From: Acanthochlamys bracteata
Taxonomy: Eukaryota; Streptophyta; Magnoliopsida; Pandanales; Velloziaceae
NCBI GenBank assembly: GCA_019914995.1
Contig: CM034131.1
Coordinates: 744,001-808,000, forward strand
DNA: 64,000 bases
Direction: 5' to 3'
Position numbers and translations under genes: made by a program. This document shows positions 38,379 to 49,742 of this stretch, piece by piece. Each line of letters opens with the position of its first letter. Position 1 is the first letter of the stretch. A model generated the notes under the pieces. The model was not told the origin of the DNA, ran no database searches, and saw only the letters and a list, made by a program, of their open reading frames with translations.

Positions 38379-39763
38379 ATGGCTGGGCTTTCTTTGAACC
38401 ATCCCTTTGCATTTGCCTTTGGCTTATTAGGTATATATACATACATTCATTCATGTTTTTCATTTTAATTACCATTAATTAGTTAACACTTTCAATATAA
38501 TGTTTTTTTAAAAAAATTTGATGTTCATGTTAATTAATTGCAGGCAACATCATCTCCTTCATGGTGTACTTAGCACCAGTGTAAGTTCTACTACTTCCGC
38601 CGCTGCTACTACTCAAAATAGGAAACAAAGATGTTGATTACATGCATGCTTATAAACTAACTTTTGTTATTTTTCAGGCCAACATTCTACAGAGTATACC
38701 GGAAAAAATCGACGGAGGGATTCCAGTCAGTACCGTACGTGGTTGCCCTCTTCAGTGCGATGCTATGGATATACTACGCACTCGTAAAAGGAAACTCCGA
38801 TCTACTGATAACGATCAACACCGTCGGTTGCGTCATCGAAACGATCTACATATCAACCTATCTCAAGTACGCTCCGAGGAAAGCGAAGGTCTCAACCGGG
38901 AAGCTTCTTCTTGCGATGAACGTCGGCTTATTTGGTCTAATACTTCTCCTCACTCTCGTCCTTACCAAAGGCTCGCAACGAGCTATCGTTCTCGGCTGGA
39001 TCTGCGTTGCCTTCTCCGTCAGTGTTTACGTTGCTCCGTTGAGCATCATAGTGAGTAGCTAGCTATTATATATACTCATAATTTAACTAATTAATTAATA
39101 TACTCATAATTGTTATTTCTTATTATATTTATATTTTTATGAAAATATTGCAGAGGCTTGTAATACGAACGAGGAGCGTTGAGTTCATGCCGTTTTCTTT
39201 GTCGTTCTTCTTAACACTGAGCGCCGTCGTCTGGTTCGGTTACGGTTACTTGAACCATGACAAATACGTCGCGGTAAATCCGTACCTTCAGTTTCTGAAA
39301 TTTTTCTGTAATATTCAAATGAAAGTTCGAAGCTGAAAATTAAAACTAATACGTTTGGTTACAGATACCCAATATTCTCGGGTTCGGGTTCGGGGCAGTG
39401 CAAATGGTACTCTACATTGTGTACAAGAACGCGAAGCCGCTACCAGTTATTCCGGTGACCAGCAAAAACATCGACGATCAGAGTTGCAATAACAACAAGA
39501 ACGATTCGGAACTCATTAACGTGACCATCGTTAAGTTCACTGCTACTACGGCGACTCCTGTTGCAGCACCGGTAGATGAAGTTCAACTAATTAATGCTAC
39601 TATGGCAATTGAAAATACTGAAAACAGAAAAGAAGAAGATGGCGCCGTTAACGTTGTTGCTGCGGTAATCGTTGCCGCAACAAACAACAACAACGGAGAC
39701 GTAAAAGAAACTGCGGCGACGGCCAAAGAAGAAGCTAACAACAACAACAACAACAAACATTGA
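38379..39763 (+). CDS. SWEET sugar transporter, clade III-like (SWEET10-15), 326 aa
   Basis: Five exons, 38379-38430, 38544-38580, 38678-39050, 39154-39273 and 39365-39763, give 326 residues with the seven-helix SWEET plan of two MtN3/saliva triple-helix bundles. Visible landmarks are [55 protein letters not shown] in the first half and [31 protein letters not shown] and [10 protein letters not shown] in the second. Such proteins move sugars down their gradient across the plasma membrane; clade III members export sucrose in phloem loading, nectaries and seeds, and are hijacked by pathogens. The third exon (373 nt) equals the usual exons 3 (211) plus 4 (162), so one intron is absent. The cytosolic tail is unusually long (about 110 residues) and rich in Asn, Ala, Val and Thr, ending in an Asn6 run; it is coded by repeats of AAC. 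The exact family number cannot be assigned. Confidence 0.9.
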
Positions 39764-40829
39764 TCAAGTGTGACCATTTCGCATATGAGATCATGCAACA
39801 TGCATGCGATGATCAGCTAATTAAGACGGGAAACGGAATTATGTGAAAATTATGTACTGATTTTTAATATTTTTTTCCAAGTTTTTAGATGTTTTTTCTA
39901 TTATATCTGTAGCTAGTTTGCAGCTTGTAACGCGTGCGATCCACGCGCTTTTGAAATTGGTCTAGTTTGTTAATATTAATCTTTCTGAAGTTAATTAATT
40001 TTCTTTATTGTCGTACGATTAAGTGATTGATTAGATTACTAATCTTGATCTAAGAAAAAAAAAAAAGAAGAAAAAACCAAAGGTGCAGAAGATAGAAAGC
40101 GATAATACACGTAATTGAAATATTAGTGGAGGTTTCATTTATGAATGAATGACTAGATGGTCTATAGATAATTATATAATCTTCCAGTTTATCGATTGAT
40201 TTTTTTCTTCTAAGGGTTTATAATGATGATGAATAAGGGGCTTAGGTTCTTTTCGCGAAGATAATTAATGATTGTCAATCAACATAACCATCATTAAAAG
40301 TTCGAGATATATGGCATTAACTTGGCATATATCTCATAAAAGAATTACCTTAAGTTTTTAAACTTACTTACATATTTAATTAAGGTTAATAATATTGCAT
40401 TGCTTCAGCCAGGAATAAGGGTTTGGCTTGAGATATATGGAGTTTTTAGTACTTAACCTTAAATTCTTGCCTGTTTTTAGCTCTCAGGCAAAAAGATTGA
40501 AACCTTTTTTCATGGTTTCGTTGCATGTTATATGGAACTCCTTTTGTCTTAACACACAACTGAAGACCTTTACAGATGGACAATATGAAGAATTGCGCAT
40601 GGGTTCGAATTTGATCATTAATATTTTTCCATTGAATTGGGTTATAGTAAGATTATAACATATAAATGATTGCCAAAATATATATAAAAGTCATTCTCAG
40701 TTAAAAAGAAGGTACCTAAAATGCAATCCAAGAAAAAGATTTGCTAAACTGTTATCTAGACACTTGGTAACATAATATCAATCTCAACCTTATTGTAAGG
40801 GAGCAGGATTAATTAATAATCCTGAAACA
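39764..40829. other. SWEET 3' UTR and spacer
   Basis: The 3' UTR is likely contained in the first few hundred bases. No other gene is recognised; the 76-codon frame at 40428-40658 has no support. Confidence 0.5.
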
Positions 40830-41085
40830 TTGCTGTTGTTGTTGTTGTTGCCATTGCTGAATACCCCCTAGATCTGCTTCCTTTCTATTGCTCTGCTTCT
40901 CATTTTCAACTTTAATGGCGGCTGCGTCTTCTGACTTTTGTTTGATGTGCACAAAAGCAGTTGGCTAATTTGATCGTAACTAAAGAACTCGTGGAATCGA
41001 TAGGATGAATTTCAGCGCCTGCTGCTGAAGACGTTGTCGTCGCCGACGATGTTGCTGCAGTTGTAGTGAGCTTAAGAAGAAGGAC
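40830..41085 (-). pseudogene. Possible inverted remnant of a SWEET C-terminal tail exon
   Basis: Read on the minus strand this stretch runs in the same order as the last SWEET exon: a 'aagctcactacaactgcagc' segment rich in Thr/Ala codons (compare 39533-39570), then a 'gaaattcat' segment, then 'gttgaaaatgagaagcagagcaatagaaagga' (compare 39606-39636), and finally a CAA/CAG run before the end (compare the AAC run at 39738-39760). No transmembrane exon is found further out, so it would be only the tail. Much of the similarity is low-complexity, so this is tentative. Confidence 0.35.
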
Positions 41086-41634
41086 AGAGTGAATCACGTA
41101 CGCGTGTTATTTAGTGTGAATAAATTTGAATGTTTTTATTAAGTATAATTAATATCCCAGAACAGTAGTGCATTTCCACATGCTAGCTTCTAAAACAAAG
41201 GGAAGTAAGTAGACATAATAATAGAGATTTTACTTGCTTCAAAAGTAGTTAGGTTTAATTTCTATGCGTTTAATTAATGATTGATTGCGCAATATTATAC
41301 TTAGTGGATATATAATACACTCGTCCTAGCTAACCGTTAAAAGGTTAATAAATATATTCTTCGTAACGCAACGTGTAATACGTTACTAAATTAAGCACTT
41401 AATTTCTCTTTTTCTACGTGTAACTTCTATATTTAAATTGCATGCCCTCGCACAAAATTAAGCTGCTTTTTCTCTACAACAGATTTTATGCAATCAGTCG
41501 ACTTCTAGCTTGTGTAGCTTCCATTGGTGAAGCATGCAAAGTAATAACCTTCTCAGAGGTTTTACTAATAAATTAAGAAGGAATTTCTTAATTAAGCTCC
41601 TTTTTTTTCACTTGAACAGATTCTTGCAATCCAT
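41086..41634. other. Spacer, nothing identified
   Basis: Moderately AT-rich; no gene, repeat or regulatory site I can support. Confidence 0.5.
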
Positions 41635-41637
41635 TAA

Positions 41638-41891
41638 GGGGGTGTTTGGCTTTGCTTTCCTCCAACCCAATTTTTCAATTCTCTATTTTACGTTTTTCAA
41701 TACATATTTTATAAATATATAAAAAATTTATTTAAAAATTTAGAAATTATAGAAAATTCTACGGAGTGAAATTTTTTTATTACATATTTTTATTATTTTT
41801 TTAGAAATAAAAAAAATAAAACTTTTTTTAAAAAAAAAAAATATTCTTTATTTCATAAAAATTTCATTTCATAAGCAATTTCAACGCATCC
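41638..41891. mobile_element. Tourist-like MITE, 254 bp
   Basis: The left end GGGGGTGTTTGGCTTTGCT and the right end (inverted) GGATGCGTTGAAATTGCT are partly complementary, and TAA flanks both sides (41635-41637 and 41892-41894). The AT-only interior shares 'tacatattttataaatata' and 'tattacatatttttattatttttt' blocks with the segments at 31028-31215 and 19809-20064. These may be one family, distinct from the GGGCGTGTTTAC family at 9402 and 13645. Confidence 0.7.
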
Positions 41892-41894
41892 TAA

Positions 41895-42506
41895 CTTTTT
41901 TGTAGCTTACAGCTTTTCATTGGTACAACATTCAATTCAAACGCTTGAATTAATTTAAAACCAGTGAGAAGAAAAAATATATATATATATCTTCCATTAA
42001 TTAAACTTTCAATAAGCGTACGATCTACGAAAATTTTTAAACGTTTAGATTATGATTTGTTTACGTTACGCCCCCGTAATATTTAATTTAATCAGTAAAG
42101 CATGAAATTCTTCTTGCCCAAGAGCAGAAAAATTAATTAATATTCTTGATCTACAGTAATGACGTAACTTATGACGGATTAACATAAACTTCAAAATTAG
42201 GGAGAATAAAGCGAAACTACAAAATGAAAACCAAGGAAACAGAACCATTTTTTTGTCTCTACCAAAAATTCTTTTGATGTTTCTGCGATTTGCACATAAA
42301 CAAGAGCCAGCTTAAGTCCGGTTTCATATACCGTCATTCAAAAGAAGACTACATATATTTCCAAGCCCCGCCTCAGGACATGTACACACTCTTTCCCCTT
42401 GCCCCTTCCCAGATATATGGGATCTTCTGATAGAAACAGAAAAATTAGAAGGAAGGTAAAGTCAGAATTTTTAACACGCACGTAAAATGCCGAATTATAA
42501 GTAAGG
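41895..42506. other. Spacer and probable 3' UTR of the kinase gene
   Basis: A short TA run lies near 41977. The last few hundred bases before 42507 have more balanced composition and are likely the 3' UTR of the minus-strand kinase. Confidence 0.5.
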
Positions 42507-45500
42507 TCAACTCCGCTGGGATTCAGCATTGGCTGTTCCCTGCCCGCTAGCACGTCGCTTCTCCCTCCAGTTCTCGCCCCACATCTTTGCTTCTGCCACT
42601 GCCCGTTCCCGATCAAAGTCCTTGTTCAAGATCCCCATATTCTCCCTCGGGGAATCCTCTTTTTCCAAGGCATCAATAACAACGCTACGACCTGATCCAA
42701 CCCTGTCTTCGTTTTTGGCTACTGTGCGTCCGTTCCTATCCTCCCGCCGCCTTCTTCCATCATTATCACTGCCAACGGATCTGGCAGATGAGGGAGCATT
42801 TGGATCATAAGCTTGGTTAGCGAGATAGGATAAGGCTGTGACGACATCTGCAATAAGAGGGCGAGTAGCAGCTTCCTCTTGGATGCACATGCTGCCAACA
42901 GCAAGGGCTTGATAGAGCCCACGCATTGGGTAATGTCCTTGCAGATTCGGATCGGCAAGTTTTGTTAGTTTTCTTCTGTCATTGAACATAGGCCTTGCCT
43001 GCAGAAAGTATTGTCAGTTTGACACATCAACACAGGCACTTCGTTTGAAGCTACTAAGTATTAGTAATTAATAAAAACAGCAAATAACAATTTCAAGCAA
43101 CTGTACCATTATAACCAACCTGGTAATCACTACTCACAATACAGTGTGTTAGTTGTTTGTTCAGTGTTTGTTCTACAATTGTCACTTCCCTATCAAAAAG
43201 TTACAAGTCAGAACTATGAAGTCCATGGCTGACTATATCTTCCTTTTTTTATGACAGCAGTACTATATTGATTCCAGAAAACCAATTGTTATGCCAAAAT
43301 TCCTTGTTTATTAGTCTTACGAAACACCACCTATCTAGCTATGATCTTAAGACTACTTGCATGACATCCTATCAGATGGAGCAAAAAAAGTCTGGCCGAG
43401 ATTACCAACATAAAGCACTACTCAAAAACATCCTAGCCTTTTTATGTCTAAACCAGTATAACAACACTCTAAAAAAAAACAGAATGTGACAAATGCGAAT
43501 GTAAAGGAATTCAAACAGACTTCTATAGAAGATGAAAGACTTACCCATGCAACAAGATTTTGCTCTCCATGTGGCCTGTTGGTATCAATTGCTTTCCTCC
43601 CAGTAATCAACTCCAAGAATACAACACCAAAACTATAAACATCTGACTTCACTGTTAGCTGCCCAGTCATTGCATACTCCGGAGCACAGTATCCATAAGT
43701 CCCCATCACCCTTGTTGATACATGAGACTTATCACCAGTTGGACCGAGCTTTGCAAGCCCAAAATCAGAGAGCTTTGGGTGAAAACCCTCACCTAACAAG
43801 ATATTGGACGACTTAAAGTCCCTATATATAACTGGTGGGTCAGCCTTATCATGAAGGTACTCCAACCCCCTTGCAGCACCTGCAGCAATCTTCATCCTTG
43901 TATTCCAATCTAGTGGTTCCCGGTCAGGAGGAAGATCTGTGACAATAATATCAATCATTCTGTTATTCTAGTGTTGGAGGAAAACATGTCAAATCTTCTG
44001 TTAACTCACCTCTATGTCCCACTATTGTTCTGTAAACATATGAAAGTTGGTATAGGATTCATTGTTCACACAATACACTAAACTTAGACAAAACTTAAGT
44101 ATTTGCTTAGCATCAATATGTAAACATTTAATAAAGTCACTAAAATTTACTACTTGAGTTGTCTGTATACTGAACAAAGTGAGAGTAAGCAAGCACTATA
44201 TCTGAATATGTGAATCACAAAGCACTAACAGGAGTTTGTTGCATGTTATATAGAACTACATTGATGAAGATATGTGAAATAAAAACCTTGCATATGGTGC
44301 TAACACCACTTTACCTTATCATTTTGTTTCTCTGTGTATTTACAGATTACATAAAACTACTTACATGAATACGTAGTAGAAACCTCAAAAAAGTTAATGT
44401 TTGCTTATGAAAGTTTGATGGTTAAACAAAATAAACCTTGTTTGGTTCATAACTTTTGACAACCTATAATCTGTTGGTTTATATACTGCTTTTCCCCTTG
44501 GAGACAAAGAAAAAGGGATATAGCTTCCAGTCTCTTGTATTTTTTTCTTTTAAAAATAAAGTACAGCATCCGTTATGTTTTATATGTACTCCTTATAAGG
44601 AAACATTTTTGGAAGAATTGCCTAACTTCCCTCGAATTTGGTGATTCTTAGCAGGAGCGGTTAAATGTCCCAACTTCGAAATAGTTAATCCTCATGGATG
44701 AAACATGCCAATACTGTAATACTTGGGAGGAGAGGAATACACTTTCATTTATGAACTTTTCACGGAGGTCCTTAGATATTGACTATGGCTGATTCAGCTT
44801 TGGGTTCCTTATTCTTCGTACACATTTCCATAATATGAAAGCAGAGTTACAAATTAAGAAGGAACTGCATATAAGGATCAGTGAACGACAAAAACATATT
44901 ACCATGTAAATGGTCTTCCAATGAACCCAAGGGCATGAATTCATAAACAAGAAGGCGTTGATCCCCATCAGCACAGTAACCTATTAGATTAACAAGGTTA
45001 GGATGATGCAATAGGCTAAGCATCAACACCTCGACCAAGAATTCCCTATTTCCTTGGAGTCCATTCCTGTCTAACTGCTTAACAGCCACAACCTGCAAGC
45101 AGCAATCACAATGAACTTTCAATTGAATTTCAAAGCTACAAACATTTTGAACTATAATGAAGTCTTATACAGCACAACCGATGCTTTACAGTATCGAGTT
45201 AGTTTATGTTTAACTTGATGAGTTTGTAAACTAACAGACATCCAGGTCTCTATAGCAAGAATCGGCCGCCTTGTATAACTATTAACCATCACAAATAGAA
45301 AATAGTTACCTGTCCAGTGCTCTCCAGACGTCCTCTATAAACATGACCAAATCCACCTTCCCCTATAAATGATTCCGATCTAAAATTCTTTGTTGCTGCC
45401 GCAAGTTCTCTAAAACTGAAAGTCTGAGCAGAGATGTTGAAGCCAGAACCATCTTTCAGTAACGTTGTCTCTTTCTTTGCGCCTATACTGCTAGCACTTG

Positions 45501-46746
45501 CTAATCTACCACTACCTGTAAGTACATTGGTTCATCTTAGATCTACAACTGATACGAAGTAGCTAAGAGGAAGTGGTTGACACATTAAAATTTTCAAGCA
45601 ATTTTCAGGTAGGAACAACAATGTCATATAGAAATTGAGAGAAATGTGTTACACCTGAACAGAATACAGTCATTTACCAAGAAATGATTATTAACCTGTT
45701 TATAACCTTTTGTCTATCCATCAGAAACGAAAGCAAATTCTTTCTCAGTGAGTGACTGAAATCAAAATTAATTGTCTTTTCTCTCATTACCTTGAAACAA
45801 TTATTTGGTTTCGCTACCCAGTAATTACTACTGAAATTCAAACTTTCTATGTAAACAACCAACCGAAAAGAGTGCAAACAACCACACAACTCTCTATCCA
45901 TAACACACTCTATAACAAAATATACGCACCTACTAAAAAAAAACTGTATAATAAGAAAAATCAGAGTAGCATATAGAAAAATAACCAAAGCAGAACGTGT
46001 TACATTATGACTATCAAATATCCCATCTCTCTCAAATGATCACAAAACTAGCATCTATAAAGACCCTGTGCATCTACTGCACCAGTCTAGCAAATATCAC
46101 CAGATCCACTAACAAAACTAGGACTCATCCTCCACCAAACTAAATGAAAGACAGTTGTACAGTACGCTTCCAACAATACCATTAACACACAATGTAAGAG
46201 CTCTAGTCCAACAACAATTCATCCATATCCAAAAGAAAAAGCAGAATCTAACAAATCATAGTGAAACGTTCACTACCCATATCTCTACAACTACCTAAAA
46301 GTTAGCAACTAAAACAGAGACCCATGCCTCCTTCTAGTACTGCGGTTGTAATAACAACAGGAAAACTAACAAAAAACTAACTCAAGACTAGAAAAATACA
46401 ATCTCTTTTCATCTAGTCAAGAAAAAATAAAACTTTTATACAATCTTTTTTCATCTAGTCAAGAAAAAATAAAACTTTTAGCTCCTAAACGTCAATGTTT
46501 AGCATCAGAGATATTTAAACAGGTCACAACAGCACGTATCAGATCCAATCTAGATAAAGAAAAAATCGAGCTTTAAGTACTCTAAACAAAACAAAATCAT
46601 TATGCTAACTAACCGGAAGCCAATTTATCGATACGGGGAGGAACCATGGGCAACTCTTCCTTCTTCTTCTCTTCATCTCTAACAGTTTTAGCAGGATTCA
46701 ACTGCACCTCTTCTCTCGACGATTCGAAACATGAGAAACAACCCAT
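42507..46746 (-). CDS. PBS1: PBS1 orthologue, receptor-like cytoplasmic kinase VII, 470 aa
   Basis: Five exons on the minus strand, 46746-46614, 45515-45310, 45092-44903, 43936-43545 and 42998-42507, encode 470 residues. The N-terminus MGCFSCF carries myristoylation (Gly2) and palmitoylation (Cys3, Cys6) signals for the plasma membrane, as in Arabidopsis PBS1. The kinase core has GEGGFG at 96-101, catalytic Lys118, YRDF at 214-217, DFG at 234-236 and APE near 261-263. The activation loop contains GDK (244-246) followed by SHVS, the site cut by the Pseudomonas protease AvrPphB. The C-terminus has the [21 protein letters not shown] block of PBS1/PBL27. In Arabidopsis PBS1 cleavage is sensed by the NLR RPS5. 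The loop that is SEMPH there reads TNRPH here (295-299), so an RPS5-type response cannot be assumed. A 42-bp tandem duplication sits in intron 1. Confidence 0.94.
46399..46480. repeat. 42-bp tandem duplication in PBS1 intron 1
   Basis: CAATCTCTTTTCATCTAGTC at 46399 begins a unit that recurs at 46441 with a single-base change in its first ten bases and then an exact match through AAAACTTTTA. The copy is head-to-tail and intronic. Confidence 0.9.
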
Positions 46747-49600
46747 GCTTCAAAATTTTATTTATATTCAACTTAATGAATCTATTTTATCTTTTTTTTT
46801 TCCACCCTGATCTCTGATCGAAACCTCTCCAACTACAGAAAAAAATTCCACTTCTCTGTGGTTTTTGGAGATCACGGATGAATCGAATTAGGGAAACGAC
46901 TAAAATGAAAGGAACCGATTGATTGATACATGAATGATTGTTGAGTTGGAGAGAAAAATGATTCGATTGGAAATCAAGATGGAAATGAATTAGGAAAAGG
47001 AGAGAGAGAGAGAGAGTGGGCAGGCCAGCGCTCGCCTCCCACACTCGTCTATCGTCTTTCTTTTCTAATAGTCGCGTTCTCCCACAATGGCTTGTACACT
47101 GTTCCGCTGGAACAGTCTAAATGTGTAATAAAACTCCAGATTTATTATATTTATTTATTATTTCATATTATCTCTTGAGAGGTTATTTGTACCCAAATAC
47201 TATTCCTTGCATGTTTTATTTTTGAAAACGCGTATAAGTCCACATTTGTCTTTTGCTATTTCTATTATCTTTTTATTCAAATTTTATTTTATATTTTTAA
47301 ATATTTTTAATATATTTAATAAACTTTATTTTAAAATGTAAAATATAAAACATTATTTTTTATTATTAGTTACTTTTATTTTTTAATTAAAAAATCATTT
47401 TTTGAAAAAAATTACTAAAATACTTTTTGTTTTATAGAAAATTTTTTTAAATCACTCTTAAACATTCTCTAAAAGCAAAACATAATAGAACTAGACATGA
47501 GTTTTTTTTTTCTGAACTGAATTTTTGAAACTAAATTTTTAATAATAAATTACTTAAAAGATAATGTTCAAAAGTGCTCTAACTTTTGTATTTATTTACT
47601 ATTAAAAATAATTTAAATGAAATTCTTTTATTTTAAATTTTGAAATTTGAAGATATGTTTTTTTGGAAAAAAAAATTGAGTTTAGTTTGTAGTTAATTTG
47701 ATTTGAAAATGAATCGAAACAAAAATTTTTAGAGAGAAAAATTAAAATCAAAATATTAATAAACACGTCTTTAGATGAAAATTTTAGTAATATAGATAAA
47801 ACATAATAAATTTTACCTTTTCATGATTTTATAATTAATTTAATAAATAATGTTCTAATTGCACGAAAAAATCTTGAATTCAGTTCATTACTCTTATTTT
47901 GAACTAGTAGATCTATAAAATTGTATTTAATTAACTAACACCTAATCATGCATTAGTCAAAGATTAAAACCCAAACCCTCCCATGTTACTTTTTTATTTA
48001 TATAAATAAATAAAATAATCATGAGTAACCTATTTGAACATGTTCTTACAAAAAAATTTTCATGTTGTTAATTGACAATTATTTTTGTGTCAATTTCTTA
48101 ACCCAAACGCTACACAGTAACATTATTTTTCAAAATTAGAACAAAAACATATAACTCTACGACTGGTATTTATTAATTACGTTATTCAACAAAAATATCA
48201 ATAACTTCGAGGCAAAAGTAATTAGAAATTTGACCTTTTTATAAAGTGTTATAAAAAATAATTAGTATATAAAATTGAATGTAATTAAATTCGTACTTAT
48301 GCTCTCCTTCTAATCAATATTTGTAAATTAAAGTACCACTAGTATTTAATATTAACAGAAAAAATTATTCTAGAAATTGGATTCATTCTTAGTAATACAA
48401 CTATTGAAAATGTTGTGTTATTTTTATTTGATTTATCTTTACCAAATACTTAAAATTAGCAAACATACAAAATTATGACATTTGATTTACATTTAATATT
48501 TTTGAGAATTTGCTAAATTACTTTTTATATTTTTTATTTGTATAAACAATAAATAATTAATTCATTTTATTTTTTAGGCGAATTTAGTTTGAAAAGATAT
48601 CAGTTAAAATATAGAAAATTTCAATTCAATTATGTAAAAATTATGCAAAAATTAGTAGAACAAAATTTACAAAATCACAAAGGAGGCTAGGAAATATGCA
48701 GCAACTTCTTTGTTTGTTTTCCATTCGACAAACACTTATAAAGTTGCAGATGATAACGAGGAAAGTTTTGAGAGTACTTTTTAAGTAGAAAAGTTTTTAA
48801 AATAAAAGTATTTTTATTTTTAAAAAATAAGCTATATTTTTTTTATCAAAAAATAAATAATAAAAAAACGTAAAATTTATATCTAAAATTTAAAATAAAA
48901 TATTTAAATATTTATAAAAAATATATAAAATATACAATTAAAAATTAAAAATTATTTTCTAAAAAAATAATAGCAAACGTTCTTTCGATTCTCTTCTATC
49001 AACTAGCCAATGTACGTATGGGCTTCAATTGCCAGGCCCTTGCTGCAAGTTTAGATCAAGGCCCAATATAGTATTGTGAGCACGATTTGCCGTAAAATTT
49101 TATTATAATATTATTATTTTTAACGGAAATTAGAACTTATTTTATTTTTAAAAATTTTTTTAAAATAAATACATCTAAATATTTCTTTCAAATATGTTAT
49201 CTATCGTATAAATTCACTTTTTTTACTTAAAAAATTTCACTTTCAATCTACTTAAAAAAAAAACAAAATAAATAAAAAATTAAATTCAATTTTTTCAATA
49301 AGAAATTTATCTTTCAAAATTCAAATGTTAAATATTTCATTTTCAAATTTACTTTAATACCTAAATAAATTAAAAAATTAATTAAAATTTTAAATTTATT
49401 TTTAAATTTTTATTTTTTAAAGTGAAGTTAAAGCTAAGTAAGCACGTTCTAATTGCAAATTAGAGCGAACCAATGATGTGAGGGCATGTTTCTAAGTATT
49501 AAGTAAATAAGGGTATTTTGGGAACTACTTTCTTTCCCACTCGTCTTCTTTTTTGTTTTTCCGTAAAACCTCCGAAACAATCTCCGATCGGGAGGGAGAG
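46747..49600. other. PBS1 leader and promoter side, then AT-rich spacer
   Basis: The PBS1 5' UTR and promoter lie just above 46746; a GA microsatellite (about 47001-47018, CT in the transcript) belongs to it. From 47200 to 49000 the DNA is AT-rich with MITE-like blocks near 47260-47470 and 48755-48985. GGGCTT, GGCCC and GGCCCAA motifs at 49018-49075 could belong to the promoter of the CID gene to the right. Confidence 0.5.
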
Positions 49601-49648
49601 ATAAAGAGGGAGAACTCAGATCACCCCCAAATTCACAAACGCTCGGAG

Positions 49649-49657
49649 AAACCCTAA
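49649..49657 (+). promoter_or_regulatory. Telo-box in the CID-gene leader
   Basis: AAACCCTAA, the plant telo-box, lies 86 bases before the first start codon. Telo-boxes are enriched near transcription starts of housekeeping plant genes. Confidence 0.6.
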
Positions 49658-49666
49658 TTTGACGCA

Positions 49667-49726
49667 ATGTTGGAACTCTTGAATGATTCGGTTGAAGATT
49701 TCGTTCGACTGAAGTTGTTTCTATGA
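49667..49726 (+). other. Upstream open frame, 19 codons, in the CID-gene leader
   Basis: An ATG at 49667 opens a 19-residue frame ending with TGA at 49724-49726, just 16 bases before the ATG at 49743. It is the first ATG after the telo-box. If the leader starts upstream, it could reduce initiation at the main start. Confidence 0.45.
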
Positions 49727-49742
49727 TTCTACGCTATCGACC

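Noticed and set aside
38642..39058. 138-codon open frame overlapping SWEET exon 3 in another frame
   Set aside because: The overlapping frame encodes clear SWEET helices joined by proper splice sites; the alternative is a shadow of GC-richer coding sequence.
42529..42810. 93-codon plus-strand frame opposite the PBS1 last exon
   Set aside because: Antisense shadow of the conserved PBS1 C-terminal coding sequence.
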